Positions 9,988 to 20,513 of a DNA stretch of 64,000 nucleotides are shown in pieces. The position numbers and the translations under genes are program-made. The notes under the pieces were generated by a model that saw only the letters and a program-made list of their open reading frames with translations, made no database searches and was not told where the DNA came from. The stretch is from Incurvaria masculella. Lineage: Eukaryota; Arthropoda; Insecta; Lepidoptera; Incurvariidae. How positions within the stretch are numbered: position 1 is the first letter of the stretch; every line of letters begins with the position of its first letter. The stretch covers positions 13,879,001-13,943,000 of the forward strand of contig OX335658.1 in assembly GCA_946894095.1 (NCBI GenBank), given 5' to 3'.

Positions 9988-10957
9988 AATAAGTGGTGCA
10001 AGATTTGTCCTAATCGACTACATGACATAACAACATGGCAAATTAAATAAAAGCTTGTAAATAAAAAGCGTAGGTCTCCTGTCGACAAATGCACCGGTAT
10101 TATTACCCATCGTTGCATGCGTTCGGGAGTGCACGGCGCGGCAGCTGCGCCGCCAGCCAGCGCAGGGGTCCGGGTTCGAGCCCCGCCGGCCGCCTTCGCG
10201 CCGGTGAGAGCGCGGAGGGTTCAGGGGTAAGTGGATGAATAATGGATGGTCTGGTCTTAGGTGGTCTGGCCCCGAGTGTTGATTTGCATGCCAGGTAAAA
10301 GGTGAGTAAACCTATGGTATTTGGGGATTGTATTAGGTAAAATATTCTTCCGCTTAGGGGGACAATTTCGTTTGTAATTTGCTACGTGGTTTTGGCAATG
10401 CCATGAAAAAATATTACCACTTCATCCGTCATACGTTTGAGGATCTCCAATTTCTTGGAATGAAAATTAAAGAAGATGTCCTAACTATCGAAAAATGTAT
10501 CCTGTTTTGCACACAGAAAAAAGAAAATTTGTATGAAGATTTTCTTTTGTTATTCTTTGTTATTTGATAGTTGGTTTAGATTTTTCCGCCAAAATAAAAT
10601 TGTGCAGACACCGATTCTCGTTGCCTAGTATTAGATACCGAATATAAAGTAAATTGGAACAGTGGTTTTTAAATGATTAGTAAACTATATTTGCTTACGG
10701 AATCACGGCTACACTGTTTTTGATGGAAAACAGACCTTTCATATTGGCGCTTCGACACCCTTTCACTTAACCCAACCTGGGTGCCCTAGAACACACTGCC
10801 GACTAGCAGGTATTTTTTAAATGCTGCTATGGAGGCTGGTGTTTTTGAATACATACTCGGATTATGTAATTCGAATATATTGTTCAAATAAATTATTTCA
10901 CACCAAACATTGCGTGGAAGCATCGCTTGTGACGGGGGTGCCCCGACGCCAGTCATA
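9988..10957. other. Intergenic stretch with a GC island and B-box-like motif
   Basis: The GC-rich segment 10120-10228 contains GGGTTCGAGCCCC, a good Pol III B-box/T-loop match, and ends at a GGG-GTAAGT donor-like site (10228/10229). It may be a decayed tRNA-derived repeat or a non-coding exon; I cannot decide which. The rest is AT-rich with nothing recognised. Confidence 0.3.
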
Positions 10958-11256
10958 TTTTTAGTGTTCCGTATCCAAAGGGTGCCAACGGAACCCTATT
11001 ACTGGGCCTCCGCTGTCCGCCCGCTCGTCCGTTCGTCCGTCCGTCTGTCACAAGGTTGTATCTCATGAACCGTAATACGTTGCCAGTTGAAATTTTCTTA
11101 GAGTTTGTATTTATTTTGCCGCTATAAAAACAAATAGGTAAAAATAAAAAAAAAGTAATGGGCCCCCCATACAAAAACGTGATTTTTGGGGTTAAATCTT
11201 GTACGATAGTACGGAACCCTTCGTGTGCGAGTCCGACTCGCACTTGGCCGGTTTTT
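10958..11256 (+). repeat. Family A interspersed repeat (copy 1)
   Basis: The family A structure, in order, is: a 5' hairpin (AGGGTTCCG ... CGGAACCCT), an internal CCGT tetranucleotide array, TGTATCTCATGAACCGTAAT, TTTTGCCGCTATAACAACAA, a GGTACGGAACCC block complementary to the 5' end, a terminal hairpin GTGCGAGT-CCG-ACTCGCAC, then TTGGCCGG and a T run. This copy is complete but diverged at its 5' end. No coding capacity. Confidence 0.85.
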
Positions 11257-12315
11257 CTGCAATACAATGTAAGCACCAATCGCCCTTTTACGTTAGCGCT
11301 ATCTTTATTGTTCCTGTGTAAAGGCTGCTGTCAAGTAATGTGGAGAAAAGGTGGGTCAAGTCTTGATTGTAAAAACGACGACCGCAGTACGTACACCCTC
11401 AATATGTATTTATATAAATTATTTGTATTGCATCGGCAGTATTGTAAGCGCTAAAGAACTTACTACTGTATCTGGCAGGGATTCGTGCATTTCAAGTAAT
11501 TACCAAACATACCACAATGCGTAGCAAGCGTGAATAAAGAATTTCGCGGGAGACTTTCACTCTCATCAGTTCGTTATCATGGGTTCAAACCATTGTTTAA
11601 TTTTTTTTTGTCATTAATAAGGTTTATTTAAGAAGTTTTTTCAGCTTAACTTCGGAAATAAAAAGTGCATTTTTTTATTACCTGTTTTGCCGATAGCCTA
11701 TCGGTCAACTGCAGGAGTGGCCACTATGGTGTATTCACTATGGTCTATTCCTGCCATAGCTTTGAACCTTTCTTTCTCTTCAGTGGCTTAAACGCTCCAC
11801 GTGCAAGTTATGACTAGAATTATGTTTATGTTATAGGAACGCGAATAGTTCAGTACAGCCTCCTATTTTTATTAATGTGCTGATGGACACCCCTAAACGA
11901 TTCTTCCGGCTTTACGGTTCCGGAAGACCAATAGGGTCCGGAAGTGCCCATTATTTTCGTTCTTCGCTCAAGTTTTTGCACCTATTGTGCAACAATACAA
12001 TTATCTTTATATATCTTTAGCTTACAAAATCGTTCCGATGTTACACCGAGATCCTTTCAGGGCTGTAATAAGGTAGACGGTCTTAGCTTAGACTGATCGA
12101 CACTTAAAGGATCTTTATTAATAAAGTGACGATTATCTTGTTATTGCTATGATTCTCTTCGTCAAAGATTTTGTGCCGATTAAGCTGATCAGCACATGGT
12201 GGATTGGTTAGTTGGTGAATAGTTATAAGTCCGCCATCATGCAGTTTTGTTATTGTTTCGAATTGTTCTGGTTAATATTATTATTTTTCTATATTGGACA
12301 ATAAATAATTTATTT
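11257..12315. other. Intergenic stretch, no gene seen
   Basis: Only an isolated inverted motif TTCCGGCTTTACGGTTCCGG (11906-11925) was noted. No reading frame is recognised. Confidence 0.35.
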
Positions 12316-12544
12316 AGGGCTGATTTTTCAATAGTCAGATAAACAGTCAGATAACTATTCGACGGATTTATTTACGCTTCTGCTTATCCATCCGATATAG
12401 AAAGTTCATATGTTTATTAGCAAAATTATAGCAAGATAATTGTGATAGAAGATATAATTCTCCGGCAATGACTATCCATCTATTGACCAAAGTGAATTTG
12501 ACCAGTCTGATAAGTACTATCAGAGGATTGAAAAAATTGGCCCT
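12316..12544. mobile_element. Family O MITE (229 bp)
   Basis: The ends AGGGCTGATTTTTCAAT and ATTGAAAAAATTGGCCCT are imperfect terminal inverted repeats. Internal TCAGATAA/TTATCTGA-like motifs extend the symmetry. It is non-coding, and no second copy was seen in the window. Confidence 0.6.
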
Positions 12545-12759
12545 ATTTCATTTATTTATATAGACTTTACTTACCACATGCTGACGTTATATGGCGATTG
12601 TCGAGTTCATTGCTCTGTCATCTAGTCCATCTTTCTGTTAGTTCTGGCACTTAAACAATAAAAGTAGGTTCCACTGCATAATTACCCGTGCAAGTCGTAA
12701 GGGCAGACTGAGGCATTTATCCTTTTGTGGCTCGCATCCCATGTAAAACCACATCCTTA

Positions 12760-12985
12760 CTACGTGGAATGTGGACGAAAAAAAAATATGTGCGGGTTCT
12801 TCTTCACTGAGTTAATCGAGTTATTATTTTTTTGTTTTCATTTTATTTATTTCAACTTTTGGTAGTCAAACTAGGTACACTAAGGTACGCCACCAACTTC
12901 GATCAACTCATTAACGAAAAACCGGACAGGACACTTCACTGGTTTACATGTTTCTTCCGTCCACAATAATTAAATACCTAATGCT
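12760..12985. repeat. Family D fragments, rearranged
   Basis: GCGGGTTCTTCTTCACTGAG (12792-12811) is in plus orientation, followed by a minus-orientation piece with CAACTTTTGGTAGTCAAACT and GATCAACTCATTAACGAAAA. Two opposed fragments lie next to each other. Confidence 0.5.
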
Positions 12986-13036
12986 ACTACCAAACAATTA
13001 AGTGGTAGAACAAAAGAAAGTACAGACTTAGTAGTA

Positions 13037-13781
13037 GTAGTAGACTAGGAGGTCGCGACAAAAATGGTAACGATAACGTAAATGGCTGAAACTGGGTTCA
13101 CGGGATAAAGTACAACCCTCTGAAGCTAAATGTGTCAGGCTGAGATAAATGGTCGTAACCGAAACTAAGACTAACGAAAAGTAGTACTTTGTGACGTCAC
13201 TTTGGCACATTTTGTATGGACGAAGTCTCAAAGTAATGTAAAGTGACGTCACAAAGTACTACTTTTCGTTAGTCTTAGTTTCTGTTACGACTATTTATCT
13301 CAGCCTAAGTCTGCCTGTTCCAAGTGGTTGCGTTACGTAGATAAGGCGCCTGAAAAAGCAGTTATGGTGACAAAAAATACATATGATAAGGTAAATGGAT
13401 GCAAATGAAGCATGAAAGTATCAATACATACTTGCTTAGTAATACAAAAACTGAACTAATCTTTGGTTGCATTTAGTAGTTATAGGCGATTTAGGTTACA
13501 GATATAAGTTTAGGTATATTTAAGTATTTAATTAAGTAACCGTCTGGTTATTGTTGTATAATTAATAGGTATCAATGTTTCCAAATAATCAGTATATTCA
13601 TCAGCAGGTACATATCAGCATCTATTTTATATAGCCAATCTAGAAAACGCAACCACTTGGGACGGGCAGACCGACATATTTAGCATCAGAGGGTTGGTCT
13701 ATAACATGTCAACCCAGATTCAGCCATTTACCTTATCGTGACCAAAAATGTCGTGACCTCCCGGAATATAGACAGAGAACA
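13037..13781 (-). mobile_element. Family C MITE (copy 2), interrupted by a palindrome
   Basis: It is inverted relative to the copy at 2716: it begins ACTAGGAGGTCGCGAC and ends GTGACCTCCCGGAATAT. A 169-bp palindromic element (13138-13306) interrupts its left inverted repeat. The same site is uninterrupted in copy 3 at 25977. Confidence 0.8.
13138..13306. mobile_element. Fold-back element: near-perfect 66-bp arms, CRE motif in each
   Basis: The arms at 13138-13203 and 13240-13305 are reverse complements with only two mismatches and a 36-nt loop. Both arms contain GTGACGTCAC, the palindromic cAMP-response-element core. It lies inside family C copy 2 where copy 3 is continuous, so it is a separate insertion. 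Confidence 0.85.
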
Positions 13782-13947
13782 AAATAAATGGCAACCCTTA
13801 GTCTACTATCCACGGAACCCTAGTAAGTTACGTTGCAAACTGAGCCCCTAGTCCCAGCTGTCAGCTAAATTGACATTTACGGCAAACCGATCGACTGGCG
13901 TTTTCAAATGTATGGATACATTTAACAGCGCGCGCAGTGGGCGTTAA

Positions 13948-14840
13948 GGCTGTTCCGACCCATATAAAGTTGTTTGCACACATAACGCAAAAAGTATTGC
14001 ACTTTAAGCCACGATTTAATAATAAAAGTTTAATATAGTCATATTACTTGCAGCGAAAACAATTTCACAATTTCAGGATTATTGGTTTTGTTACAATTTA
14101 TTATAAACGATATTTATTTAACAGCGCCATCTAACGGTGTAAAACTTCTAATCGGCAATTACAACGAAACCATTAAACCTGAAATTGTGAATATGTCTAT
14201 GGCTATATTTAATATATTTGACGAATTCGTGCCTTAAGGTGGCCCAACCCGGCGGGCCTAACTCATTCGCGGGCACGGTACAAAACCGTGTTGTTGCGCT
14301 CTGGGACTTTCCCTGTTTCAAAGAATAAGACAGGCTCCGTGATCAGGGAGGTTGCAACATGTCCAAAAAAATGACAATGTGCATAGTGTATGATTTGGTA
14401 AGATTTACGAAAATTTTAATTTCAAAACGACTTATAGCTAAAAGTAAACCACGACCGCTGTAGTCAAAAATCTAACAAAAACCAAATAGATTATAAATCT
14501 TGATTAAATAAGCTATGTCTGATGACTAATCTTTTTAAGATGTTCTTACTTTATCATTGCGTAATCCACCTCCAAAGTTATTGTATAAAACGCGCGAAAA
14601 ATGCGAACTCTCGGACCTTATAACTTAGAAACCAAACACAAGTTTACAATGCCAATGGTCATCAGACATCTAGTTCGATCAAATAAAGCTATTTTGAGCA
14701 AAATTTTTGATCTCTGATAAGAAATATGGGCGTGATCTTTTTTCCCCTTATGTATGGGGAGATGAGCGGGATGGGCTACCTTAAAGTGCAATACTTTTTG
14801 CGTTCTGTGTAAAAAAAACATTGTATGGGTCGGAACATCC
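13948..14840 (+). mobile_element. Family F TTAA MITE (copy 1), middle layer
   Basis: TTAA lies at 13944-13947 and 14841-14844. The inverted ends are GCTGTTCCGACCCATA and GTATGGGTCGGAACATCC and extend through GCAAAAAGTATTGCACTTTA. It is split in turn by family E at its own TTAA. Copy 2 (54493-54817) is uninterrupted. Confidence 0.9.
14238..14780 (+). mobile_element. Family E TTAA MITE (543 bp, copy 1), inner layer
   Basis: It is flanked by TTAA at 14234-14237 and 14781-14784. The inverted ends are GGTGGCCCAACCCGGC and GCGGGATGGGCTACC. The interior is non-coding. Copy 2 (30246-30787) is almost identical along its whole length, implying recent spread. A TTAA target duplication is typical of piggyBac-type transposition. 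Confidence 0.92.
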
Positions 14841-15112
14841 TTAAGCGAAACAAAGTTGGCGAGTCCGAGTTTGATTTGACAGCTTACTATCCATCGTCGC
14901 CGTAAATACGTCGACGTTGGCGTTTACGCCTACTCCGCGTTTTCATAGAAATCGAAAGTTCAAGTTTGACTTTGACAGCTATAATATGTAAAACCACAGA
15001 ACATCTAGTAAAAACTTGTATAAAATTTGACGTTTTTACGTAACTTCGAAGTTCCGTATACGCCAATTAAGGTGACAACTGGGACTAGGGGTTCAGTTTG
15101 CAACGTAACTTT

Positions 15113-15172
15113 AGTGTAGTTCGACTGCCTACCCGAAGTGTTTAAATTAAATGATAAATGAAAATTTAGTAG
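15113..15172 (+). repeat. Family D fragment (copy 4)
   Basis: TTAGTGTAGTTCGACTGCC is followed by AAATTAAATGATAAATGAAA, matching the extreme 3' end of family D. It abuts the right end of the family G element. Confidence 0.45.
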
Positions 15173-16362
15173 AATTGGTAGGTAATTAGGGGACGGCAAC
15201 CGGAACAGTTCGCATGGAGGTGGGAGAGCATTTCCTACATATTACTGCGGCAGCGCCGGCGAGTGAGTTCGGTTACGAACTCGCTCACTCCTGCGGACGA
15301 GTTCCAACGACACGTAAGATCACGTAAGAACTGCACAGTACGGTGAAACGTAATCAAACTAAACTACACTTGTGGCTCTCTCAGCTGTAGACCTCACGAG
15401 TCTGTCTTTTGAACATTCATCGTGTTTTACCATTTTTCAAAATTCAAAACCTACACACTCGAATCGGTTGAGAAATGCGACCTGTAGAGGAGAACAGCTG
15501 GACATACGAAGGCATGTTTGCCCAATCTGAAACGGAAACGCAACTCTCCAGGTTCGCCCTTCGCTTGATCAATTAGTGGATTATCACTAATATCATCTTT
15601 TATCCACTGTTAATACGTGGCTGCGCTACCGCTACACGCACGAGTTTCTGTCGCCACTCCCGTCCTTGCATACTCGTCGCCGCTACAACACGTTGACACT
15701 GAGTTTACGTAACAATGCGAAATGTACGTATTCATAGCTCCATTATTGTATCGGCATCCTGCTCGAAATTGCGGAGAGGCGAGCACGGTACGCATTTGAC
15801 GCTGTCTCCATACACAACTATTGTAATTTCAGGTAGATGCTTTTTTTCACGGGACGCAGCTGGCGTCCCGGCGACGAACAATGAGACGGGAGGGGAACAT
15901 CCTCACCCGCCATCTGACTAGATCATTTTTCCCCCGATGTAAGTCGGATAGAACCAAAGCCGTGTTGCATTAGGCTCCGATAGAACGCATTGAAACGTAT
16001 CTACCTACAAAATGTTACGAAATTTCACCCAGGCAACGTACGAAAAGTGAGTTTTTTCGATGTTTTGAAAGAAAAATTGTATCCGAATGGAATAATAATA
16101 ATTGAATGTTAAGAGCTTTGTATTACTGAAATCCGGGAAATAAATATGTAAAATTGCCTATTTTAGGGATTTAATTTTAAGCTAGTTTCTGCTAATGCAT
16201 AATATTTTGATCATTTTATATTCACCGGATATCTTAAGTAAGTAACTCATCAATTAAAAATAAAATATTTTTGATTGATGAGTAAAGCACCTTTTTTCTA
16301 AGAAATAAACTTAAAACCGAGTTCTACCTATTGTGATCGGAACAAATAGGTACTAAACTTAC
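15173..16362. other. Intergenic stretch with repeat relics
   Basis: A hairpin (GTGAGTTCG-GTTA-CGAACTCGCTCAC) lies near 15265-15292. A piece of family N (GAGAAATGCGACCTGTAGAGG, part) lies at 15470-15500. No gene recognised. Confidence 0.4.
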
Positions 16363-16620
16363 GATGGTAAAATGAAGGCAATTGCACTGCATAAATGTTA
16401 GTTCATATTTTTTTTCCAATCCCGCTACCACTTTGAAACCAAAGTAGCATAGCTTTTCTAGAAACGCCGCAAATATTTTTTTTACATCCTTGTTGAATTT
16501 AGCTGGGTCGCAGATTTTTGTTCTACGTGATTTTACCACCAGCTCGTTGTTACATCTTGCATTTACCTCGGCAATATTTCTTCCCATTGAATCCACATTC
16601 GTAACGAAAGCGCGCTTCCT
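16363..16620 (-). CDS. Candidate exon, unknown protein
   Basis: A single open frame of exactly 86 codons (phase 0 at both ends) is bounded on the minus strand by an acceptor-like TATTTATCTAG and a consensus GTAAGT donor (16362-16357). It includes NELVVKSRRTKICDPAKFNK and FAAFLEKLCYFGFKVVAGLE and is rich in Lys, Phe and Cys. I recognise no domain. No partner exon was found. It could be a real exon of an unmodelled gene, a decayed transposon gene, or chance. An in-frame stop lies just beyond the acceptor. Confidence 0.25.
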
Positions 16621-16840
16621 CTAGATAAATATTCGGCTGACACTGCGACTAATACCTCTTGCATTCATCAGTTTGGTATAAGATTTATTATATTCGACTG
16701 TTTTCGTCTTGTTTTGGCAACTCCTTCTTTCGGATTGCGGACTGCTAAGCTAAATCATGCCAGTGTGGCATTATACAGAACTGAGAAAATTGCGCGCAAA
16801 CTAAAAAAATCGTGGGCATTACCCATACAAAATACTTTAA

Positions 16841-16909
16841 GGCTAGACTTGAACCAGTAAGCATACTTTTATCGGGCATTTCATCTGCTAATTCCGCCAC
16901 CCACTCTAT
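16841..16909 (-). repeat. Family S tRNA-like core (copy 3)
   Basis: On the minus strand it reads GGGTGGCGGAATTAGCAGA, then CTGGTTCAAGTCTAGCC: an A-box, and a B-box with TTCAAGT as the T loop. It matches 2093-2160 in order and spacing. The arms and tail are not clear here. Confidence 0.55.
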
Positions 16910-17014
16910 ACATACATACATTTGGAATTTATCCTCCAGTCTCTCCTTCCGTAATTAATAATTAATTCCAAAATTCTATATATGTACCTAAATACTGAAC
17001 CAGCTTGCATCAAG

Positions 17015-17118
17015 AGAATCTGTTGAGAAATGCGAGCTGTACAGGAAAATAGCTTTTAAAAAAAAAAGATTCCGACGAATTGAGAACCTCCTCCTTTTTT
17101 TTTAGTCGGTTAAAAATT
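17015..17118 (-). repeat. Family N repeat end (copy 1)
   Basis: GTTGAGAAATGCGAGCTGTA leads to GACGAATTGAGAACCTCCTC, then TTTTTTTTAGTCGGTTAAAA. The reverse complement occurs at 28159-28210. Confidence 0.65.
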
Positions 17119-18060
17119 ACGCCGCCATTTAAAAAAAATACAAAAACTGGCTCGACTGAAAATTATGTGTACAAATCGAACCTGCTTACAAAATGTCACG
17201 CGAATCGGACATACATTCGTATTTTCACCCGATCTTGAAACTGACGCTCGGTCAATGAATGCACAATTGTTATTGGCAAGAAAACAAAAGCACTTTTATT
17301 TAATTTATTTTGGTTGTTGGCGTAACAAGTGCAGCCAATGGGTGCACGGCGCAAAGCTTTACCACCAGATGAAACTATAAAACTATGCCAAACTATCACC
17401 TAGAGGTTATATTTACTCGCGAATCACAGGCAATCACATTGTCCGTGTTTTACATCCAGTTCAAGGTAGCTATTCATATTAACTCAGTTTAATTGGTCAA
17501 CAACCTATAACCTTGAAATGAAACCGTGCCATAGTTTTATGTGGCGCCATCTGGTGGTAAAGTTTGGCAGCCGTCCTCCCCATTGGGCGATCAGGAGGCT
17601 TCAATTCAGAAATGTTCCTCACGGTGTTTTCATTCACCGCATCACTGAAGAGTGGTCATCAGACGCGCGTCGGTGGCGTGCGCTCACCAGGGCGGCAGCA
17701 ATCTCCGCAGATAACCCCCACCCACCTTCACCCGACGACCCGCGACCGTCCGCGGCGTCCGCTCCCGCTATCTTCGCCAACTCCAGCGATGACCGCTTCC
17801 GGTGTACAGCGTGGCGGCTCAGTGAGCTCGCTTCAACCTCGGGGGTGACCGGCGTAAGGTGTTAGGAAATGTGCGAGGGAATTCGATCAAGTCTGAACCA
17901 ATCAGAAGCGTTTATTTCGTACCTACTGCGCTCTCATTGGGTAGAATATTTTAGCATTCACTTCTGATTGGTTCAGAATTGATCAAGTTCCCTCACATAT
18001 TTTCTTACATTTTACGCCGGTTCAGCCCCAGGGGGTGATTTGGGAGGCGAAAATAAACAT
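17119..18060. other. Intergenic stretch with a GC-rich island (17540-17860)
   Basis: The island has overlapping open frames in two phases but no conserved motif. Segments 17880-17930 and 17950-18000 form an imperfect inverted pair (CTGAACCAATCAGAAG against CTTCTGATTGGTTCAG), and TTACGCCGG near 18012 mirrors CCGGCGTAA near 17850, so 17845-18020 is probably a small fold-back element. Confidence 0.45.
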
Positions 18061-18369
18061 TTTTAGGGTTCCGTACCCAAAGGGTGAAAACGGAACCCTA
18101 TTACTAAGCCTCCGCTGTCCGTCCGTCCGTCCGTTCGTCCGTCCGTCCGTCCGTCCGTCACAGGGTTGTATCTCATGAACCGTAATAGGTAGGCAGCTGA
18201 AATTTTCAGAGTGTGCATTTATTTTGCCGCTATAACAACAAATAGGTAAAATTTAAAAATTATAAAGATTAAGGGGCATACAAAAAACGTGATTTTTTTA
18301 TGTTAAATCTTGTACGATGGTACGGAACCCTTCGTAAGCGAGTCCGACTCGCACTTGGCCGGTTTTTTT
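18061..18369 (+). repeat. Family A repeat (copy 2, full length)
   Basis: All family A landmarks are present. The CCGT array at 18115-18158 is about 10 units with one variant. It ends GGCCGG and T7. Confidence 0.9.
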
Positions 18370-18718
18370 ATGTAGCTGGAGATGGATGGCTACTGTCATG
18401 ATATTAGCCCAACACACCTCCAGGAAACCGGTGCCATTTTTTTTATTTTTTTTTATGTGACTGGACATGGATGGCTAATACCACACCTTTTGTCATGGTA
18501 TTAGCCCAACACACCACATCGGAACTAGGTGCCATGCCAGGACCTTCCTTATATTGCAAGATACCATACAAGAGCATTCCTTTCATGGCACGGCTAGGTT
18601 GGACTGGATGGAAAATACGGCCAATTTTCACTTCCGCATCGACCATCGTTCATTTAAGCGATGATACCTTACCATGGGTACCTTACCAACCATACAATGC
18701 GATGGTATCGTACCACAA
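18370..18718 (-). repeat. Family B SINE, two tandem tail fragments (copies 3 and 4)
   Basis: The first piece (18373-18437) carries GATATTAGCCCAACACACCT. The second (18453-18718) carries CTGGACATGGATGGCTAATA through the GGTACC region. Both lack the tRNA head. Confidence 0.75.
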
Positions 18719-18810
18719 ATGACGAATCCCTTAGTCGGCTCTTTATCGTGCCGGGCTGGCACAACCCACACAGGCTGTTCTCTTTATTTTTCTCTTTCGT
18801 TCGAAAATAA

Positions 18811-19062
18811 AATGGATGGCTAATACCACTCAGCGTCATATTAGTCCCACTATCAGTTTGTGAAATAATTTAGTGTAGTTTGACGACCAAAAGTTTTTAT
18901 AAATTAAATAAAATGAAAATTAAACACCCACGCCAGGACTATCCCTCAATGGGCACGGCTACATTGAACTCGATACCGATACCGTCGTTCATTCAATGCG
19001 ATGGTACCGACCCGGGCAGGATCAACCCTAGCACCTAGTAAGTAAGGAGAGGACCTCAAGTT
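18811..19062 (-). repeat. Family B SINE (copy 5) interrupted by a family D tail
   Basis: AATGGATGGCTAATACCAC is followed by a family D end (18848-18920, TTTAGTGTAGTTTGACGACC plus an A/T tail). Family B then resumes with GGGCACGGCTACATTGAACT. This is another nested insertion. Confidence 0.65.
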
Positions 19063-20130
19063 GTACGTAAACTGCCAAGTTGTTTTGGTCATCCGAATTG
19101 TTTTTTTATTATTTCATCAAAAATATACTTACATGTAATAGTAACCTTTTTTTCGCATTTATAATTTTAGTAAGGATGCGACCTGAAACTGAGCGAAGAG
19201 TCTGCCGAGTGAGCCTATCCGATTAGAGTGTTCAAAACAAAACCCATATTTAATGGCGTACGCCAGGCCCCACGACGCCCATGGGCTTTATAAGTTTCAC
19301 AGGGGCTGCGCAAATTATGCCGACCGGCCAGTTGCAGCTTCACACCATATTTGAAGGACCCAGGGTTTACTTTGGGGTAAATACCTTAATCCTTACTTGA
19401 ATACTGTTTTTCCTGTAAGAATAACGATAGAAAATGAATGAGAAGTATTTTTTGTCTGCAAAGAATGTATATTATAATGAATATTATGTTATAAATAAAT
19501 AATTTAGCAATTATAAGATCTTCGAAATATATATTTAGACGTTATCCTTGGTTCATATAGCATTGTTTTTATTTGTTAAAATTTTAATTATATTTTAGTT
19601 TTTAACTAAAATACAAACATTTGCTTGTTCTAAAATATAATTTATTCCAAACCAACTGTTATAAATAGTTTCACAGTAGAAATCTTAATATTTTTTTTCA
19701 GTTTGAGACAACATTTTAATTATTATATTGTTTTTTATGAGTTATTCTTAACTGACCCCAAACGCAAAATATATGTAACGATATATAAATAACTGCATTC
19801 GGAACAATGTAGCATTCGATGTCCAACGTTCGTACCACAGAGACAGAGGTGTTGGCGGACGAGCACCCCAAAAATCCTAAAATTCTAGCCCGCGAAAGTG
19901 GAGCAACGCCCGCGCGGCTCGCGGTTCAAGTTCCGGTGTCATCGTCCGCGGCCGGAACCACCCCGCACTGCCGCGCCGCCCTACCCCCACCCCGCACCCT
20001 CCCCGCACACACCCCGCACCCACACCGCACACACACCGCACCCGGCCGCGCGCTCTGAGTGGCCGAACGAGGTGACCCTAACTTATCTAACTCATTCTCA
20101 TGCTCGATTTTTAATTTGTTTGTATTCAAC
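19063..20130. other. Intergenic stretch: AT-rich, then a C-rich segment
   Basis: No gene is recognised. 19440-19800 is strongly AT-rich. 19935-20055 is C-rich with CACACCGCAC-type degenerate repeats, which create overlapping proline-rich frames of no evident significance. Confidence 0.4.
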
Positions 20131-20513
20131 CTGACATGGATGGCTACCGACACAACTACATCATCATATTAGCACAATACACCACATTCCCGAAGGAATT
20201 TGGTGCCATGCCAAGACCTTCCCATTATGAGCACGGCTACATTGAACTGGATGGAAAACACGGACAAATTTTCATTCATCTATTCAACCGATGCGATGGT
20301 ACCAACCCGGGCGAGCTTAAGCCCTACCACCTAGTAGGGGAAACAGTTTTACTTGGATTGCGAACCATGGAGCAGCTCGCATTCGTGACGAAATGCACTT
20401 ATCGAACTCGGAAAGAGAAAGAAAGTGGTGCATGTCGAAGCGAGGAATTGAACCCAGACCCCTGGTACGCTAGGCCAGTCCCAGCGCCACTAAGCTACGA
20501 GCCGCTAAATAAA
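20131..20513 (-). repeat. Family B tRNA-derived SINE (copy 6), the most complete copy
   Basis: Read on the minus strand, it starts with a tRNA-like head: GGCTCGTAGCTTAGTGGCGC (A-box region), then GGTCTGGGTTCAATTCC (B-box). It continues through the AAAGAGAAAG/TTTCTCTTTC block, the GGTACC region and TCCAGTTCAATGTAGCCGTG, and ends with TAGCCATCCATGTCAGG. This gives the family orientation. Confidence 0.85.

Larger units (their letters stand above)
13825..15112 (+). mobile_element. Family G element (copy 3), outer layer of a triple nest
   Basis: The inverted ends AAGTTACGTTGCAAACTGA and TCAGTTTGCAACGTAACTT extend beyond those of the 337-bp copies, then enter the shared G sequence (GGCAAACCGATCGACTGGCG). 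The host element is split at its TTAA by family F at 13948-14840. Confidence 0.8.

Noticed and set aside
10120..10228. Possible tRNA gene (GGGTTCGAGCCCC)
   Set aside because: The T-loop/B-box matches, but I could not find a D arm, anticodon stem or acceptor stem at proper spacing.
17518..17865. Overlapping 115- and 94-codon frames
   Set aside because: Two phases are open in the same GC-rich island, and neither shows a recognisable protein.
18115..18158. CRISPR-like tandem array (CCGT repeats)
   Set aside because: Tetranucleotide microsatellite internal to a dispersed repeat, without spacers; eukaryotic context.
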